From assembly GCA_029245125.1 (NCBI GenBank), contig JAQWPZ010000221.1, forward strand, positions 1-40,610: a DNA stretch of 40,610 bases, given 5' to 3'. Below, piece after piece: positions 29,082-38,702 of this stretch (the first letter of the stretch is position 1; every line of letters begins with the position of its first letter). This stretch comes from Rubripirellula sp. (GTDB lineage: Bacteria > Planctomycetota > Planctomycetia > Pirellulales > Pirellulaceae). Made by a program: the position numbers and the translations under genes. The notes beneath the pieces were generated by a model. It was given only the letters and a program-made list of their open reading frames with translations. It did no database searches and was not told the DNA's origin.

Positions 29082-30263
29082 ATGACTGATTCGATTGTTG
29101 AATGGGAAAAGCTTCAGCCGAAGGACTGGTATGTGCTTCGGGACGGTGAGCTATCGCAGCCAATGTCGGAGACGCAAGTTTGTGCGTTTGTCTTTCAGGA
29201 ATCGCTTCCCGATGACGTCAAGATCAGCCAGGGAGAGAGTGATTTTTTTCCTGTTTCAGAAGTACGTGCCTTGTTCGCTGCCCTTCGACATCAGGGCTGG
29301 TACGTACGCAGTGCAGGTAAGATTTACGGCCCCTTTGTTGGTGACAAGTTTTTAACGCTGGTGACGACCCGGTTCTTTGAAGCAGGTGCCATTCAGGTGC
29401 GGCAAGGAACGCGTGGTGATTGGGTACGGTTCGAAGCAGCGAAGCGAAGTTTCGAGCGGCAGTCACGCAAACTTAAAAAGAGGCTTGCCCGCCAACAAAG
29501 GGTTGCGGATGCAGCAGCCCCAAGACAGTCCTCTGACAGGGTGGGCGAAACGACGAAAACCCATGACGCAGGTGTTTCGAGTCAGGCCGAATCACCGTGG
29601 AGATTTGATTCTGATCCTGCTGAGCAGGCAAACCCATTCGAGCAGATGACGACCGCTGCGAGTCGGGAGTCGCAATCAAGCGGTGATGTTGAGCATAGCG
29701 GCCTGCAAGTTTCAAAGGTCCGTGATCGGAAAAGACAACGCAATAAAACACGAGTTTGTATCTCCTGCGATCAGGAGCACCATGAAAAGACTCTGCTTTG
29801 CTTGGCGTGCGCGGCAAAGAAAAAGAAGCAGGATGCGGAGCTGGCAAAGCACAAAAAACGAATCCAAGGGGTGGACACGAATCACACTGAGAATCTCATT
29901 GTCAAAGTGCTTATGTTGGTGGTGGCGTTTGGTGCGAGTGGATTTTTCTTGAGCAAATGGCTCGTTACGTCAGTGGTGTGGAAGGAGTCTTTTGTTCAAG
30001 ACCAGCAAACGATCGGATGGGTTCATTTCGTCCTCGGCGGAGTGTTGTTGTTGGTTGGTGCAGCGGTTATCTGGTTTGATCCCTACCGAAAAGGTGATCG
30101 CAGGTTGATCGCCACTGCCGCGGTGTCGCTGTTGTTGGTTGGGGGATCTTGTCTTGCTGTTGACTACGGGCGGTTGGAATCGAACCGCCAGCAAATGCAA
30201 ACGCAAAACGATGCGTGGACGGAGTTGATGCTTAATGGTGGCTATGGTGAGGATAAACCATAG
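29082..30263 (+). CDS. GYF_2-domain membrane protein
   Basis: A 393-residue protein with two N-terminal GYF_2-like domains. The first begins DWYVLRDGELSQPMSETQV. The second begins GWYVRSAGKIYGPFVGDKF, close to the WYxxxxGxxxGPF consensus. These domains probably bind proline-rich peptides. A low-complexity charged linker follows, then a small Cys cluster (CISCDQEHHEKTLLCLAC, two CxxC pairs), and three transmembrane helices near the C-terminus (about 290-312, 325-345 and 352-372). The frame opens at ATG 29025, but the ATG at 29082 begins MTDSIVEWEKLQPKDWYV right before the first domain and is preferred. GYF_2 membrane proteins are abundant in planctomycetes without known function. The gene stands alone between the two cytochrome-type modules. 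Confidence 0.82.
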   Translation: MTDSIVEWEKLQPKDWYVLRDGELSQPMSETQVCAFVFQESLPDDVKISQGESDFFPVSEVRALFAALRHQGWYVRSAGKIYGPFVGDKFLTLVTTRFFEAGAIQVRQGTRGDWVRFEAAKRSFERQSRKLKKRLARQQRVADAAAPRQSSDRVGETTKTHDAGVSSQAESPWRFDSDPAEQANPFEQMTTAASRESQSSGDVEHSGLQVSKVRDRKRQRNKTRVCISCDQEHHEKTLLCLACAAKKKKQDAELAKHKKRIQGVDTNHTENLIVKVLMLVVAFGASGFFLSKWLVTSVVWKESFVQDQQTIGWVHFVLGGVLLLVGAAVIWFDPYRKGDRRLIATAAVSLLLVGGSCLAVDYGRLESNRQQMQTQNDAWTELMLNGGYGEDKP

Positions 30264-30421
30264 CCATTCTTGCTGGCGTCTCTTGATTGTCGCGGCCGAC
30301 CAGCGAGACCGATCGTGAGGAAGTTCAAGAACAATGGGTGTGCAAAAAGATTCGTTGCGATCTGGTCGGACCAGCTGATTCAGCTTTCTCGCCGTGCGTT
30401 TTTCCGATCCGCCTTTCTCGT

Positions 30422-31375
30422 TCAGTGTGAATACTCAATCGATTCGGCGCCATCAATGGATGCCGACGCACGATGAACTTCCATGTCAATCGAGTAAGTA
30501 ATCATTTTGACAGAGCCATCCGCATTGGCAGCACTCCAGCCTGCATGATGAGCGCTACCAAAGTCATGGCAGACCAGGCAGTTGTTTGCGATGTCCACAT
30601 GGGGCGGTCTGGCGGCGTAGCGGACGTAGGAATGCGTAGACGCTTTGCGATTTGGGTCACCGGCGATCGGCGAACGATCCCCAAAACAATCACCCGTTGT
30701 GTATTTCAACAAATCCATCGCTTTCTCACCAAGCAGATAAGTGTTGGCGAGTCCATCCTCGATGCGGTTCGTTTTGACACGACTTCCAAAAACCCAAACG
30801 CCATCTTTCTTGTGAGTGATCCCGATCAGGTTGTCGTTCTCGGGTTCAGCTGATCCGCCATTCATCGCAAAATCGATCCGGGCACCTTTGTCTCCATATC
30901 GCTTGCGATAGGTTTTCAAAAGTGGATAGGCATCGGCATCGCGCCGCGTTGGGCAGTGATAGGCGGAAACTGTCGCTCGAACCATCTTCTCTACGGATGG
31001 ATCGGGTAACACAGTTCGCATCTCACCGATTCGCGATAATCCAGACGCAACTTCACGCTGCTCAAGAAATCCGAGGATTTGCGCTGGCCAAGGCGTGCCA
31101 AACAGAAGTGGATCGCGATTTCGATTGAGTTCAAACGTTACACGGATCGGTTCTCTTTCGCCCGCATATCCGGGCAGTTCCTTGAATGACACCTCGTAAT
31201 TGAGGCATGCCAAGGCAACCTGTTTCATGTTGTTTTGGCATTGGACGATCCGTGCCGCCTCTCTGGCCGCCTGAACCGCAGGAAGCAGCAGGCCGATCAG
31301 GATCGCGATGATGGTAATCACGACAAGAAGTTCAACTAACGTAAAGGCCCGCCGCTGTCTTGATATCGCCAACAT
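30422..31375 (-). CDS. DUF1559 pseudopilin-like protein
   Basis: One of the many planctomycete DUF1559 proteins, which have a type IV pilin-like N-terminus. From the ATG at 31375, the basic leader [10 protein letters not shown] is followed by [20 protein letters not shown]. Cleavage by prepilin peptidase is expected between Ala10 and Phe11, with the conserved Glu15 at position 5 of the mature protein. The family's second block, [19 protein letters not shown], follows. The C-terminus shows [20 protein letters not shown], matching the conserved His-x9-Asp-Gly motif. The frame reaches 31432, but the extra 19 residues are not leader-like. These proteins are thought to be exported by a type II secretion or pilus-like machine; no such machine genes are in the window. 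Confidence 0.94.
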   Translation of the reverse strand: MLAISRQRRAFTLVELLVVITIIAILIGLLLPAVQAAREAARIVQCQNNMKQVALACLNYEVSFKELPGYAGEREPIRVTFELNRNRDPLLFGTPWPAQILGFLEQREVASGLSRIGEMRTVLPDPSVEKMVRATVSAYHCPTRRDADAYPLLKTYRKRYGDKGARIDFAMNGGSAEPENDNLIGITHKKDGVWVFGSRVKTNRIEDGLANTYLLGEKAMDLLKYTTGDCFGDRSPIAGDPNRKASTHSYVRYAARPPHVDIANNCLVCHDFGSAHHAGWSAANADGSVKMITYSIDMEVHRASASIDGAESIEYSH

Positions 31376-31700
31376 CAAATGCCCCCCGTATCCCCATGGT
31401 TGCCCATGAGAAATGTCTTGCGATTGCTGCACCCTGCCGAACGAGTCTCAGGTTTCGTCATGCGAACGTCAAGTCTTTTGCAGCATGGGAACCGCGGTTT
31501 GGTTGATTTGTTCAGTGTTTGGTAAAAGAGGCAAGGTTTGGGTCGTCACCATCTCGTGATGGCTCAACTCTTCGAGAACCGATGAAGAAGGCTTCGGGAG
31601 ACGAACCTTTGTGGATCTTGATGCGGACGCCTGTAAACTATGGAACGCTGGAATTACTAAGTTTGTTGGCGTTCTGTTTGCTTTGAAAGTGCTTGCTGTG
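31376..31700. other. Divergent intergenic region between DUF1559 and DUF1592-type genes
   Basis: 325 bp from which both neighbours are read outward, so promoters for both are expected. I see a small hairpin (CCATC/GATGG, 31549-31562) but no good -35/-10 pair. GTTTGGT-like words recur three times between about 31495 and 31545 with no clear regular spacing. Confidence 0.45.
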
Positions 31701-34355
31701 ATGCGCTATCGATGTCTTGCTGTCCACGGAATCGTGCTCTGTTTTGCTCTGCTGGCCGGACCCGTCATGACAGGTGCAGACCAGCTTGGGGGTACGGGCC
31801 AATTTAATGGTGCAGACCAATTTGCCGAGCAGGAGCGGCAAATTACCGGATTCCTGACGAAGCGATGTGCTGCGTGTCACAATGCGAAGGATGCTTCCAG
31901 TGGGATCGACTTGACCAAGCCCGTTGTCTTCGCGGCTGAAACAACGGAACACTGGCACGATGTTCTGCATCAAGTTCAGCGTGGCCAGATGCCGCCGAAG
32001 GAAGCAAGTCCAATCGGTGATGATGATCGCCAAGCTTTTCTCGAAGCACTCAGTGTTCGTTTGGATCGGTTAGCTGCAGACCTTGGCAGTCGTGATTTTC
32101 GGTATCTGCGTTTGACGAATCAGCAGATTGCTTGGGCGTGGAAAGATCTACTGAAGATTGATCATGACTACTCCAGCGATTTGATTGAGGACCCACCTGG
32201 TAAACACGGTCAATCATATCAGTCGTCGCTGACGCTCACCGGTGGTCATCTGGAGGTGTATCTAAGTGCTCTGCAAAAAGCAGTTGCTGAGGCAATTCCT
32301 GATCCGAATGAAGTTCCAGCGTCTTATCGGATTCGGGGGAACGATTGGGAGCAGATGCACTATCTGAGTCGTAATGATTTGGCCCATGGGCCTCGGCGAA
32401 AACACAGGCCTTATCGAGGTCCGAAGTGGCTGGGAGAACAATTTCAGATTCCATTGCCGCCCAATCATTTCTTCCGAATCTATTTGCACGATAACCGTGA
32501 TGAAGGTCAGTTTCGTGTTCGAGTCTATCTGCGAAACGAGCCTCCTGGAGATGGGGGTGAACGGCAGTCACACGAGATGACCGTCTTCATGGATCAGGGA
32601 TTTAAGTCGCCGATGCATGCTGTCGATAGCTTTACCGTGAAAGCAGATTCCGGCACGCAGATTTTTGAAGTCTTTGGTAACGTTCGTGATTTTCCCGGCG
32701 TCGATCCATCGCCCGTTCGCGAAGACGAAGATCCGTATGGCATTGAGACCCATTTCAAGTACCGCTTTATCACTCTCCAGAATTGTTCACCACTCTCATC
32801 ACCATCCGACACACCAATCAATAATCAAGAGTGGATCATTCAGGGCGACGGGCATTATGTTCGTGCGGATGATCAATGGATTGATGCATGGGGTGACGAG
32901 TTCGCAAAAAAGAACTGGCTAAAAAGGTCTCATGCTGGTGCTCAGCATCACTCGCTCGGTAAGCCGTCGGTCTACCAGGCCGTCATGAAGGACACCAGTT
33001 ATGTGGTCGTCGAGCGAATTGAATTTGACATGCCGTGGCAGTGGCCGCTGGCATCGACGCGGCAGTTTACAGTGGGCGGACAATTGACTGATGACCGCAT
33101 TGTCACCGGAGTTCGCTCGATCGCTGAGCGGGCGTGGAGGCATTCGCTGACATCCGCAGAGATCAGTGAACTGGATCAGCTCATCGCGGAGGAATTTCGT
33201 TCTGCGGCGAATCGTACCATCGCCTTACGCAGTGTTCTGGCAACGGTGTTGGCAGATGCAAGATTTCTGTATTTGACAGATACGCGACCGGCAACCCGGC
33301 AAACGAATTTTGAGCATGTCTCCTGGTTGGCGGCGTTTCTGTGGCGTTCGGTTCCTGACCAAACGTTAATGGAATTGGCCGACCAAAATGATTTGCTGAC
33401 TGACCGCGTACTACAGGCTCAAGTGGAACGCATGCTGGCTGATTCGCGTAGTCGTCGTTTTGTGGAGGACTTTACTTCCCAATGGCTCGACTTCAGTAAG
33501 TTGAACCAAACCGCCGTAAACCCAAATTATTACGCCTGGTGGATTCCCAATTTCAAACATTACATGAAGCTGGAATCGATCGAGTTTTTTGATGTGTTGT
33601 TGCGTGAAAAGCAGAGTTGCCTGAACTGTCTTTCTTCTGATTATGTTGTCGTCAATGATTTCATGGCCAAGTATTACGGGCTTCCCAAGCCGGCCAGCGG
33701 ACACCGGTTTTCGAAGGTTTCGGTTGCTAAGGGAGCGGGTGGAGTTCTGACACAAGCAGCGTTTCTGGCCGCGCATTCGACTGGAGAAGACGCACACGCG
33801 GTTTCTCGCGGTGTTTGGCTGAGGGAGCGACTGCTGGGTGATCCGCCGCGAGATCCACCTCCCGCTGTGCCAGCCCTCGTTGACCTTGAGGTTCCTGATG
33901 CTCATAAGCTTTCCACCAAAGATCGGTTGGCCGCGCACCGTACTGGGATCTGCTACGACTGCCACAAAGATATCGATCCATGGGGTGTGGCAATGGAGGG
34001 ATTCGACGCAACAGGTAAGCCTCGCAAACGAATTCTGAAGATCATTGAAGACCCAAAAGCAAGACTCCACTTGCCAGTTGTTTCTAAATCAAAAATCAGT
34101 GGCGTCGAATTGTCGGGGATGAGTGACCTAAAGGAACATTTGAGAGAGAAGCATGCGGATGATTTTGCTCGCAGTTTTAGTAAGTCGTTGATGTCTTTCG
34201 CAGCGGGGCGGCCACTTGATTATCGCGATGAAGAACGACTGAGTCGCGTGACAGACCATTTTCGCGATCACGACCATCGGATGGATGAACTCGTCAAAGT
34301 GATTGTCCACGAACATTGTTTGAATGTGACACCAGTCAAAGAAAAACCTCGTTGA
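31701..34355 (+). CDS. Exported DUF1592/DUF1588/DUF1585-family protein with two CxxCH motifs
   Basis: An 884-residue exported protein. The ATG at 31701 yields a signal peptide (MRYRCLAVHGIVLCFALLAG); upstream frame is discarded. The N-terminal cytochrome-type domain has Cys56-x2-Cys59-His60 (CAACHNAKD). The order of family domains is typical: DUF1587 (LTNQQIAWAWKDLLKIDHDY), a long middle part, DUF1595 and DUF1592 (AERAWRHSLTSAEISELDQL; FTSQWLDFSKLN), then DUF1588 (GVLTQAAFLAAHSTGEDAHAV and RGVWLRERLLGDPPRDPPP) with a second CxxCH at 751-755 (CYDCHKDIDPWG), and DUF1585 (AAGRPLDYRDEERLSR). Proteins of this type are nearly always encoded with a DUF1552 gene, as here 66 bp downstream. A redox function outside the cytoplasm is implied by the motifs but unproven. 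Confidence 0.94.
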   Translation: MRYRCLAVHGIVLCFALLAGPVMTGADQLGGTGQFNGADQFAEQERQITGFLTKRCAACHNAKDASSGIDLTKPVVFAAETTEHWHDVLHQVQRGQMPPKEASPIGDDDRQAFLEALSVRLDRLAADLGSRDFRYLRLTNQQIAWAWKDLLKIDHDYSSDLIEDPPGKHGQSYQSSLTLTGGHLEVYLSALQKAVAEAIPDPNEVPASYRIRGNDWEQMHYLSRNDLAHGPRRKHRPYRGPKWLGEQFQIPLPPNHFFRIYLHDNRDEGQFRVRVYLRNEPPGDGGERQSHEMTVFMDQGFKSPMHAVDSFTVKADSGTQIFEVFGNVRDFPGVDPSPVREDEDPYGIETHFKYRFITLQNCSPLSSPSDTPINNQEWIIQGDGHYVRADDQWIDAWGDEFAKKNWLKRSHAGAQHHSLGKPSVYQAVMKDTSYVVVERIEFDMPWQWPLASTRQFTVGGQLTDDRIVTGVRSIAERAWRHSLTSAEISELDQLIAEEFRSAANRTIALRSVLATVLADARFLYLTDTRPATRQTNFEHVSWLAAFLWRSVPDQTLMELADQNDLLTDRVLQAQVERMLADSRSRRFVEDFTSQWLDFSKLNQTAVNPNYYAWWIPNFKHYMKLESIEFFDVLLREKQSCLNCLSSDYVVVNDFMAKYYGLPKPASGHRFSKVSVAKGAGGVLTQAAFLAAHSTGEDAHAVSRGVWLRERLLGDPPRDPPPAVPALVDLEVPDAHKLSTKDRLAAHRTGICYDCHKDIDPWGVAMEGFDATGKPRKRILKIIEDPKARLHLPVVSKSKISGVELSGMSDLKEHLREKHADDFARSFSKSLMSFAAGRPLDYRDEERLSRVTDHFRDHDHRMDELVKVIVHEHCLNVTPVKEKPR

Positions 34356-34421
34356 ACGGAAGCCGAGTGTAAATCGCCCTACGCTTCTTTACCCGCAGTA
34401 AATCAGAATTCACAAACGTTC

Positions 34422-35765
34422 ATGAGAATGAAGTCTAAATTGCCATTTTCGCCCTTGAATCGCCGCCAGTTTTTGTACGGTTCCGGAGTCGCAATGCTGC
34501 TGCCGCAACTCGAGTCACTCGGTGCTGTCGCCGCTGCTGATCAACCGAAGCGTCTACTGGCACTTTACGTCGGACATGGGTTGGCGATCACTCGCAAAGA
34601 CGATCATCCAGCCCGTGACTGGAGTTGGTATCCGCGAGTGACCGATGGTCAAATGGTGTTTGGGAAAACAACTGCTGCTTATCAATCACTCGCCGGTGAA
34701 ATCTCGATTTTTTACGGACTTGATCATCCCCAAGTGGTTGCCACCAACGGTCACTCGTCGGCGGACGCATTCTTAACCGGCAGTAATCCTCAAAGCGCCA
34801 TTGTCCATCCCTCGATTGATCAAGTGGCCGCGATGGCTCACGGCAAACAAACGCGTTTTGCCAGTCTTGCGCTGGGTAATGAAGGTGGGCTTGGCATTCG
34901 TGGAGGGTCGCACACACTGTCGTACAACCGGTCTGGAAGAGCGATTCCATCCATCAACAGTTTGCATACGCTCTACAATCAGCTTTTTAATTCGTCGCCG
35001 GAAATGATGCGGTCCGAACGTCAGCTCTATCAGAAAAATAGTGACCTCGTCGATCGGGTGCTGCGGTCTGCGAACGATCTGAAGCGTCGCACGAGTGCTT
35101 CGGATAACCAGCAGATTGAGTCGTACTTAGATTCGATCCGCTCGGTAGAGAAGAACATTGAGCGGATGGAGAAATGGTCAGAAACACCTAAGCCGGAGGT
35201 CGATGCGTCGGATTTAGCACTGAAGGCGACGGTGAATGAACCAGCGTTATTCATTGAGACGATGTACCAGCTTATCTATCTTGCCTTCAAAACGGATTCG
35301 ACTCGTTACATCACGTATCTGCTGCAGACAATGGGCAGTGGCGTTTGGAATGACATGCCAAAAAATGCGTTGGGTTTGGGGGCGAACCATCATCTGTTGG
35401 CTCACAATGCCGCCGGCACCGGGGAAAAAGCGATGGAAAAGCTTGGGACTTACGATAAGTTTCATGCTGATTTGATCGCTGCACTGCTGCAACGGATGAA
35501 GGACACGAAGGAACCTGGAGGTTCAATGTTGGACAATACGCTGGTATTGTTCGGCTGCAGTAATAGCAAGACCCACGTCAACCGAAATTATCCGTTGATG
35601 CTCGCGGGCGGCGGTAATTTGGGGATCAAGCAGGGCCGCTTTCACGACCTGTCGACCCGCGAGTCTCGGATGAGCGACCTGCTGCTGACGATGCTGAATC
35701 ACCTCGATGTTCCGGTGCAGTCTTTTTCGGACAGCACTCAGGTCATTCAGGAGATTGTTGCGTGA
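34422..35765 (+). CDS. Tat-type exported DUF1552 protein
   Basis: Partner of the upstream DUF1592-type protein. The N-terminus has a twin-arginine signal (LNRRQFLYGSGVAMLLP, Arg14-Arg15) before a short hydrophobic stretch. Family landmarks are LLALYVGHGLAI, YGLDHPQVVATNGHSSADAF, SLALGNEGGLGIRGG, SYNRSGRAIPS, and LVLFGCSNSKTHVNRNYPLM near the end. The product of 447 residues is of normal length. DUF1552 resembles DUF1501 in layout and genomic habit (Tat export, paired with a haem-motif protein), so a parallel role is likely, but no active site is agreed. Its stop overlaps a GTG by 4 nt, though the true start of the following propeller gene is probably later. Confidence 0.94.
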   Translation: MRMKSKLPFSPLNRRQFLYGSGVAMLLPQLESLGAVAAADQPKRLLALYVGHGLAITRKDDHPARDWSWYPRVTDGQMVFGKTTAAYQSLAGEISIFYGLDHPQVVATNGHSSADAFLTGSNPQSAIVHPSIDQVAAMAHGKQTRFASLALGNEGGLGIRGGSHTLSYNRSGRAIPSINSLHTLYNQLFNSSPEMMRSERQLYQKNSDLVDRVLRSANDLKRRTSASDNQQIESYLDSIRSVEKNIERMEKWSETPKPEVDASDLALKATVNEPALFIETMYQLIYLAFKTDSTRYITYLLQTMGSGVWNDMPKNALGLGANHHLLAHNAAGTGEKAMEKLGTYDKFHADLIAALLQRMKDTKEPGGSMLDNTLVLFGCSNSKTHVNRNYPLMLAGGGNLGIKQGRFHDLSTRESRMSDLLLTMLNHLDVPVQSFSDSTQVIQEIVA

Positions 35766-35956
35766 GAATGTGCGAGTCTCCGCGGGGTATCGTTGTTAGG
35801 GCTTGTGAATCACCTCGCACCTCAGTTTGGCGACGAAGGCTTTGCCATTCTCGCGGGATTGGATTTACCCTCCGTCGAAGAGACCCGTTGGGTCGCTGTT
35901 CGATTTCGCCGATTTATCATCGATTTCCGTCGATTGAAGCAGAACAAAAGCCAGGC

Positions 35957-37489
35957 ATGAAACCAAAAATTCACATCGCTGTCGTCTTCGTTTTGCTGCA
36001 TCTTCATCTGTTGCTGGGGGACGCATTGGCTCAGGATGCGACGACACCGATACAGCGTGTTGTTGCAGATGCCGTGTTCCGCACGCCATTGAATGAAGTC
36101 GGGCAATCGGGTGTATGCGTGTCGGACGATCGGTTGTTTTTAACGGTCCACCAAAAACTGGAGGGTCCACTAAAGAGCGGTTTTTATTTCAACAGTGATA
36201 TCGTTGGTCAGTGTTTCGACAGAAATTCCGGAAAACTGCTTTGGCAAGTCGAACTGCCTGGAAGCTACCCAGGGCGTGTGCTCGAATCGTGGCACGACGG
36301 CACAAGTCTCACTCCGGTTGCGAACGCCGAATATGTTGTCTTCCACAATCTGAATGGAATGCTCGGCTGTTACACGCTTGATGGAAAACTTGTATGGGAA
36401 CGCTCGTGGCAGGCACCCGATCCTGATATCAAAAACTGCCGGATGCTGCTGCATGAAGGCGCCGTCATTGTGTCGCTGCCAATCAATGCGATTGCGGTTG
36501 CGGCCAATGAGAAACACCCTGAGCTCCCTTTTTATTGTTTGCATTGCATTGATTTAGCATCGGGCGAGGAGCGTTGGGTCTCGAACGTGCTACTCCATCA
36601 CGGGACGCAGTACAGCATCGGTCAGTGGAGAGATGAGAAGGTCATCGTTGCATCGATGATCGATTTGTCGCATTGGAAATTCGGTCAGGGGCGATTTGGG
36701 TATCTGCTTTCGTTATCGGACGGAGCTGCACTCAAAAAGTTTGAGCTTCCGCCTACGATCCCCCATCAAAAAAATCAGCTGTGCGATGGCTGTTTCTTGG
36801 TCACATCGGCCACCGGTGGGGCGGCTACTGTGTTTAAATTGGTCGATCCGATTGTTGGAACAGTTCAACGCGAGGTTCGAATGGACCAACCAGATCAGTA
36901 TTTTCGCTGGAATGGTTCGACGTACGAGCTTGCGGACTTCAAGCCTCTGTTTTCAAAGGACCGGACGCTTCGCGGAAAAGGGATGCCAACGCCATCGACC
37001 GTGCATGTGGTCGGTAAGAAAATTTATTTTTGGCGTTACGATACATCGGCCATCGGTTGCCTCGATGTTTCCACCGGAAAATCGACACTGCTTCAGGCTC
37101 CCCTTCAGGTTCGAGAGGATACAACGGTCTGGTTCACGGACGATTTCAAATTCACGGACGGGATCCAAAATTCTTCGGGCCAGCCAGTAAACATGCGTAT
37201 TGGATCTGTTCGGGGTATCCAGCGAGGCGGTTTTGGCCACACAAACCCGGCGTGGCCCAAACTGCACGACGGCAAACTCTACTGGATGAATGGTGCCGGT
37301 GTGTTGTACGTCATCAACACAAACCAGGCATTCGGCCCTGACGCGATTCAGTGGCTAGCGATGAGTCCTGCGACGAGCGCCTGGACGTTTGGTTCTGTCG
37401 CCGTTGACAACGAAGCTGTTTATGTTCGTTCACAGCAAGAGCTTGTGAGGTTCAATCACTTGAGACTTCAGGGTGTATCGAATCCGTGA
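35957..37489 (+). CDS. Secreted PQQ-type beta-propeller protein
   Basis: A 510-residue secreted protein. The signal peptide is MKPKIHIAVVFVLLHLHLLL, ending near ALAQD. The body is made of repeated beta-propeller blades of the quinoprotein/BamB type, recognisable as GKLLWQVELPG, LDGKLVWERSWQ, ASGEERWVSNV and GKLYWMNGAGVLYVIN. No obvious quinone- or calcium-binding residues of true PQQ dehydrogenases are recognisable, so it may be a scaffold or ligand-binding propeller. The frame is open back to GTG 35762, which overlaps the DUF1552 stop by 4 nt. That extension is Arg/Cys/Ser-rich with no export signal, so ATG 35957 is preferred. Position right after the DUF1592/DUF1552 pair suggests it belongs to the same extracytoplasmic module. 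Confidence 0.88.
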   Translation: MKPKIHIAVVFVLLHLHLLLGDALAQDATTPIQRVVADAVFRTPLNEVGQSGVCVSDDRLFLTVHQKLEGPLKSGFYFNSDIVGQCFDRNSGKLLWQVELPGSYPGRVLESWHDGTSLTPVANAEYVVFHNLNGMLGCYTLDGKLVWERSWQAPDPDIKNCRMLLHEGAVIVSLPINAIAVAANEKHPELPFYCLHCIDLASGEERWVSNVLLHHGTQYSIGQWRDEKVIVASMIDLSHWKFGQGRFGYLLSLSDGAALKKFELPPTIPHQKNQLCDGCFLVTSATGGAATVFKLVDPIVGTVQREVRMDQPDQYFRWNGSTYELADFKPLFSKDRTLRGKGMPTPSTVHVVGKKIYFWRYDTSAIGCLDVSTGKSTLLQAPLQVREDTTVWFTDDFKFTDGIQNSSGQPVNMRIGSVRGIQRGGFGHTNPAWPKLHDGKLYWMNGAGVLYVINTNQAFGPDAIQWLAMSPATSAWTFGSVAVDNEAVYVRSQQELVRFNHLRLQGVSNP

Positions 37490-37613
37490 GATGATCAGTG
37501 TCGTCTGCCGTGTCATTCTGGACCCGCATAATCCATGGGCTGGTTCAGTTGACTTTCGGTGACTCGCCTGGCGGCCTGCTAGCCGTGCGAAGTGCCAATT
37601 CAATGATTGCCGT

Positions 37614-38240
37614 TCACGGATGAACCGCTGCAAGTCGATTTCCGATTCGCCGATATTTTTGTGTCAGTACTTTGAGGGTGCGGTTGCGAGTTTTCGGATT
37701 CAGTAGTGATTCGTTAACCGACAACGAAACGCATTCCTCTGGCGATGCGAATGATGCATTGATTCCCCGATTGCAAAGGGATTCAATGACTGTCCGAAGC
37801 ACCCGGATTTCGTCATGCGTATTGCAAAGTTTGAGCTGCGAGCACAGGCGATGCGTCCCGCAACGATCAAGATTTGATTTCAGAATATTTCGAATCGCGA
37901 AGAGAGTGACGCTGCCTTTTTCTTCAAAAAAAGCTATCTCGATCTCTCCGCAGCCAAAATGGCTTGTGAGCCGCAGCATCGCATAGGAGAACCGTGGAAT
38001 ACTCGGGTCGATGGAGTAGATCGAAACCATTCCGGCGATTTGATCTGGCGGCAGCAAGCTCGAAGGAGTTCTTGCGTGGACGCAAACTTTAATCGAGTGA
38101 CCATCGCCAAGTTGGAGTGTCTCTCCGGCGATCACCGATGCACGCGGCTTCGGAAGTGTGTAACTGCGGAGTTGGTTGAATAAGGCACGCAAGCCGGAGT
38201 ACATCGCAAACAGATACAGGGCTCTAGTTAAATGATTCAT
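37614..38240 (-). CDS. Hypothetical protein with one N-terminal hydrophobic segment
   Basis: No family recognised. The 208-residue product starts MNHLTRALYLFAMYSGLRAL, a weakly hydrophobic segment that could be a membrane anchor or non-cleaved signal. Then comes a mixed alpha/beta region containing several cysteines (SHFGCGEIEIAFFEEKGSV; RCGTHRLCSQLKLC) and a basic C-terminus (KTRNRTLKVLTQKYRRIGNR). It is convergent with the propeller gene, 124 bp away. The frame is long for chance and has balanced composition, but no conserved motif supports it, so it could be a lineage-specific gene. Confidence 0.5.
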   Translation of the reverse strand: MNHLTRALYLFAMYSGLRALFNQLRSYTLPKPRASVIAGETLQLGDGHSIKVCVHARTPSSLLPPDQIAGMVSIYSIDPSIPRFSYAMLRLTSHFGCGEIEIAFFEEKGSVTLFAIRNILKSNLDRCGTHRLCSQLKLCNTHDEIRVLRTVIESLCNRGINASFASPEECVSLSVNESLLNPKTRNRTLKVLTQKYRRIGNRLAAVHP

Positions 38241-38585
38241 TCAATGTTGGATGCGAAAGAAAAGATAGCAAGCATCGCGAGTCGCTGCCGACGCGGTTTC
38301 CTTGAACAACAGTAGCACTTGCCTGTAGAGCTTCGTTGTTGTTTGGGCGGTTCGCTTGCCGTTATGGCCTGACGTGAAGGGTTGGAAACAAGCTTTCCCC
38401 CGCTTGCTTTTAGCAAAATCTCGTTGATCGGTCCATGGAAGCATTTAAGCATACCCCGTATCGACAATGAAACGGGTTTTGCGGCGAAACGATCCCTGAC
38501 TCAATTGATGAGGTGACAGAGTATGGGTTGGTGTGTGGTCGGGCTTGCGGACCGCGTCCTTGTTGGCGTTCGAGGGAAGCTTTTC

Positions 38586-38599
38586 ACTGCACGTGCAGT
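38586..38599. repeat. Perfect 14-bp palindrome
   Basis: ACTGCACGTGCAGT equals its own reverse complement. It lies in the gene-poor gap 38241-38702. It could be a dimer-binding operator or part of an intergenic repeat family; no neighbouring regulator suggests which. Confidence 0.75.
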
Positions 38600-38608
38600 A
38601 GGAATCCC

Positions 38609-38670
38609 AGCGTTGAGACGCTTCGGTATTGCAGCGTTGCAACGCTTTGGGCTTACAGCGTTTCGATGAA
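38609..38670. repeat. Cluster of AGCGTT-type palindromic units
   Basis: Three AGCGTT words stand about 24 bp apart, at 38609, 38633 and 38657. The first forms AGCGT-TGAG-ACGCT (38609-38622). The second forms the perfect palindrome AGCGTTGCAACGCT (38633-38646). The third (AGCGTTTCGATGAA) keeps only the left arm. Nothing else of note was seen in the surrounding 462-bp gap (38241-38702): no credible gene or RNA. The layout suggests an interspersed palindromic element. Confidence 0.7.
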
Positions 38671-38702
38671 GTAACGGGCCTAGGGGGACTCGTCACCCAG
38701 GT

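Noticed and set aside
35762-35956. Upstream extension of the propeller gene from GTG overlapping the DUF1552 stop
   Set aside because: The extension is Arg/Cys/Ser-rich and would bury the signal peptide; ATG 35957 is better.
38609-38670. Integron attC-like site or CRISPR repeats
   Set aside because: No RYYYAAC/GTTRRRY pair with the right layout and no integrase; the units are palindromic and only about 24 bp apart with no unique spacers of CRISPR length.
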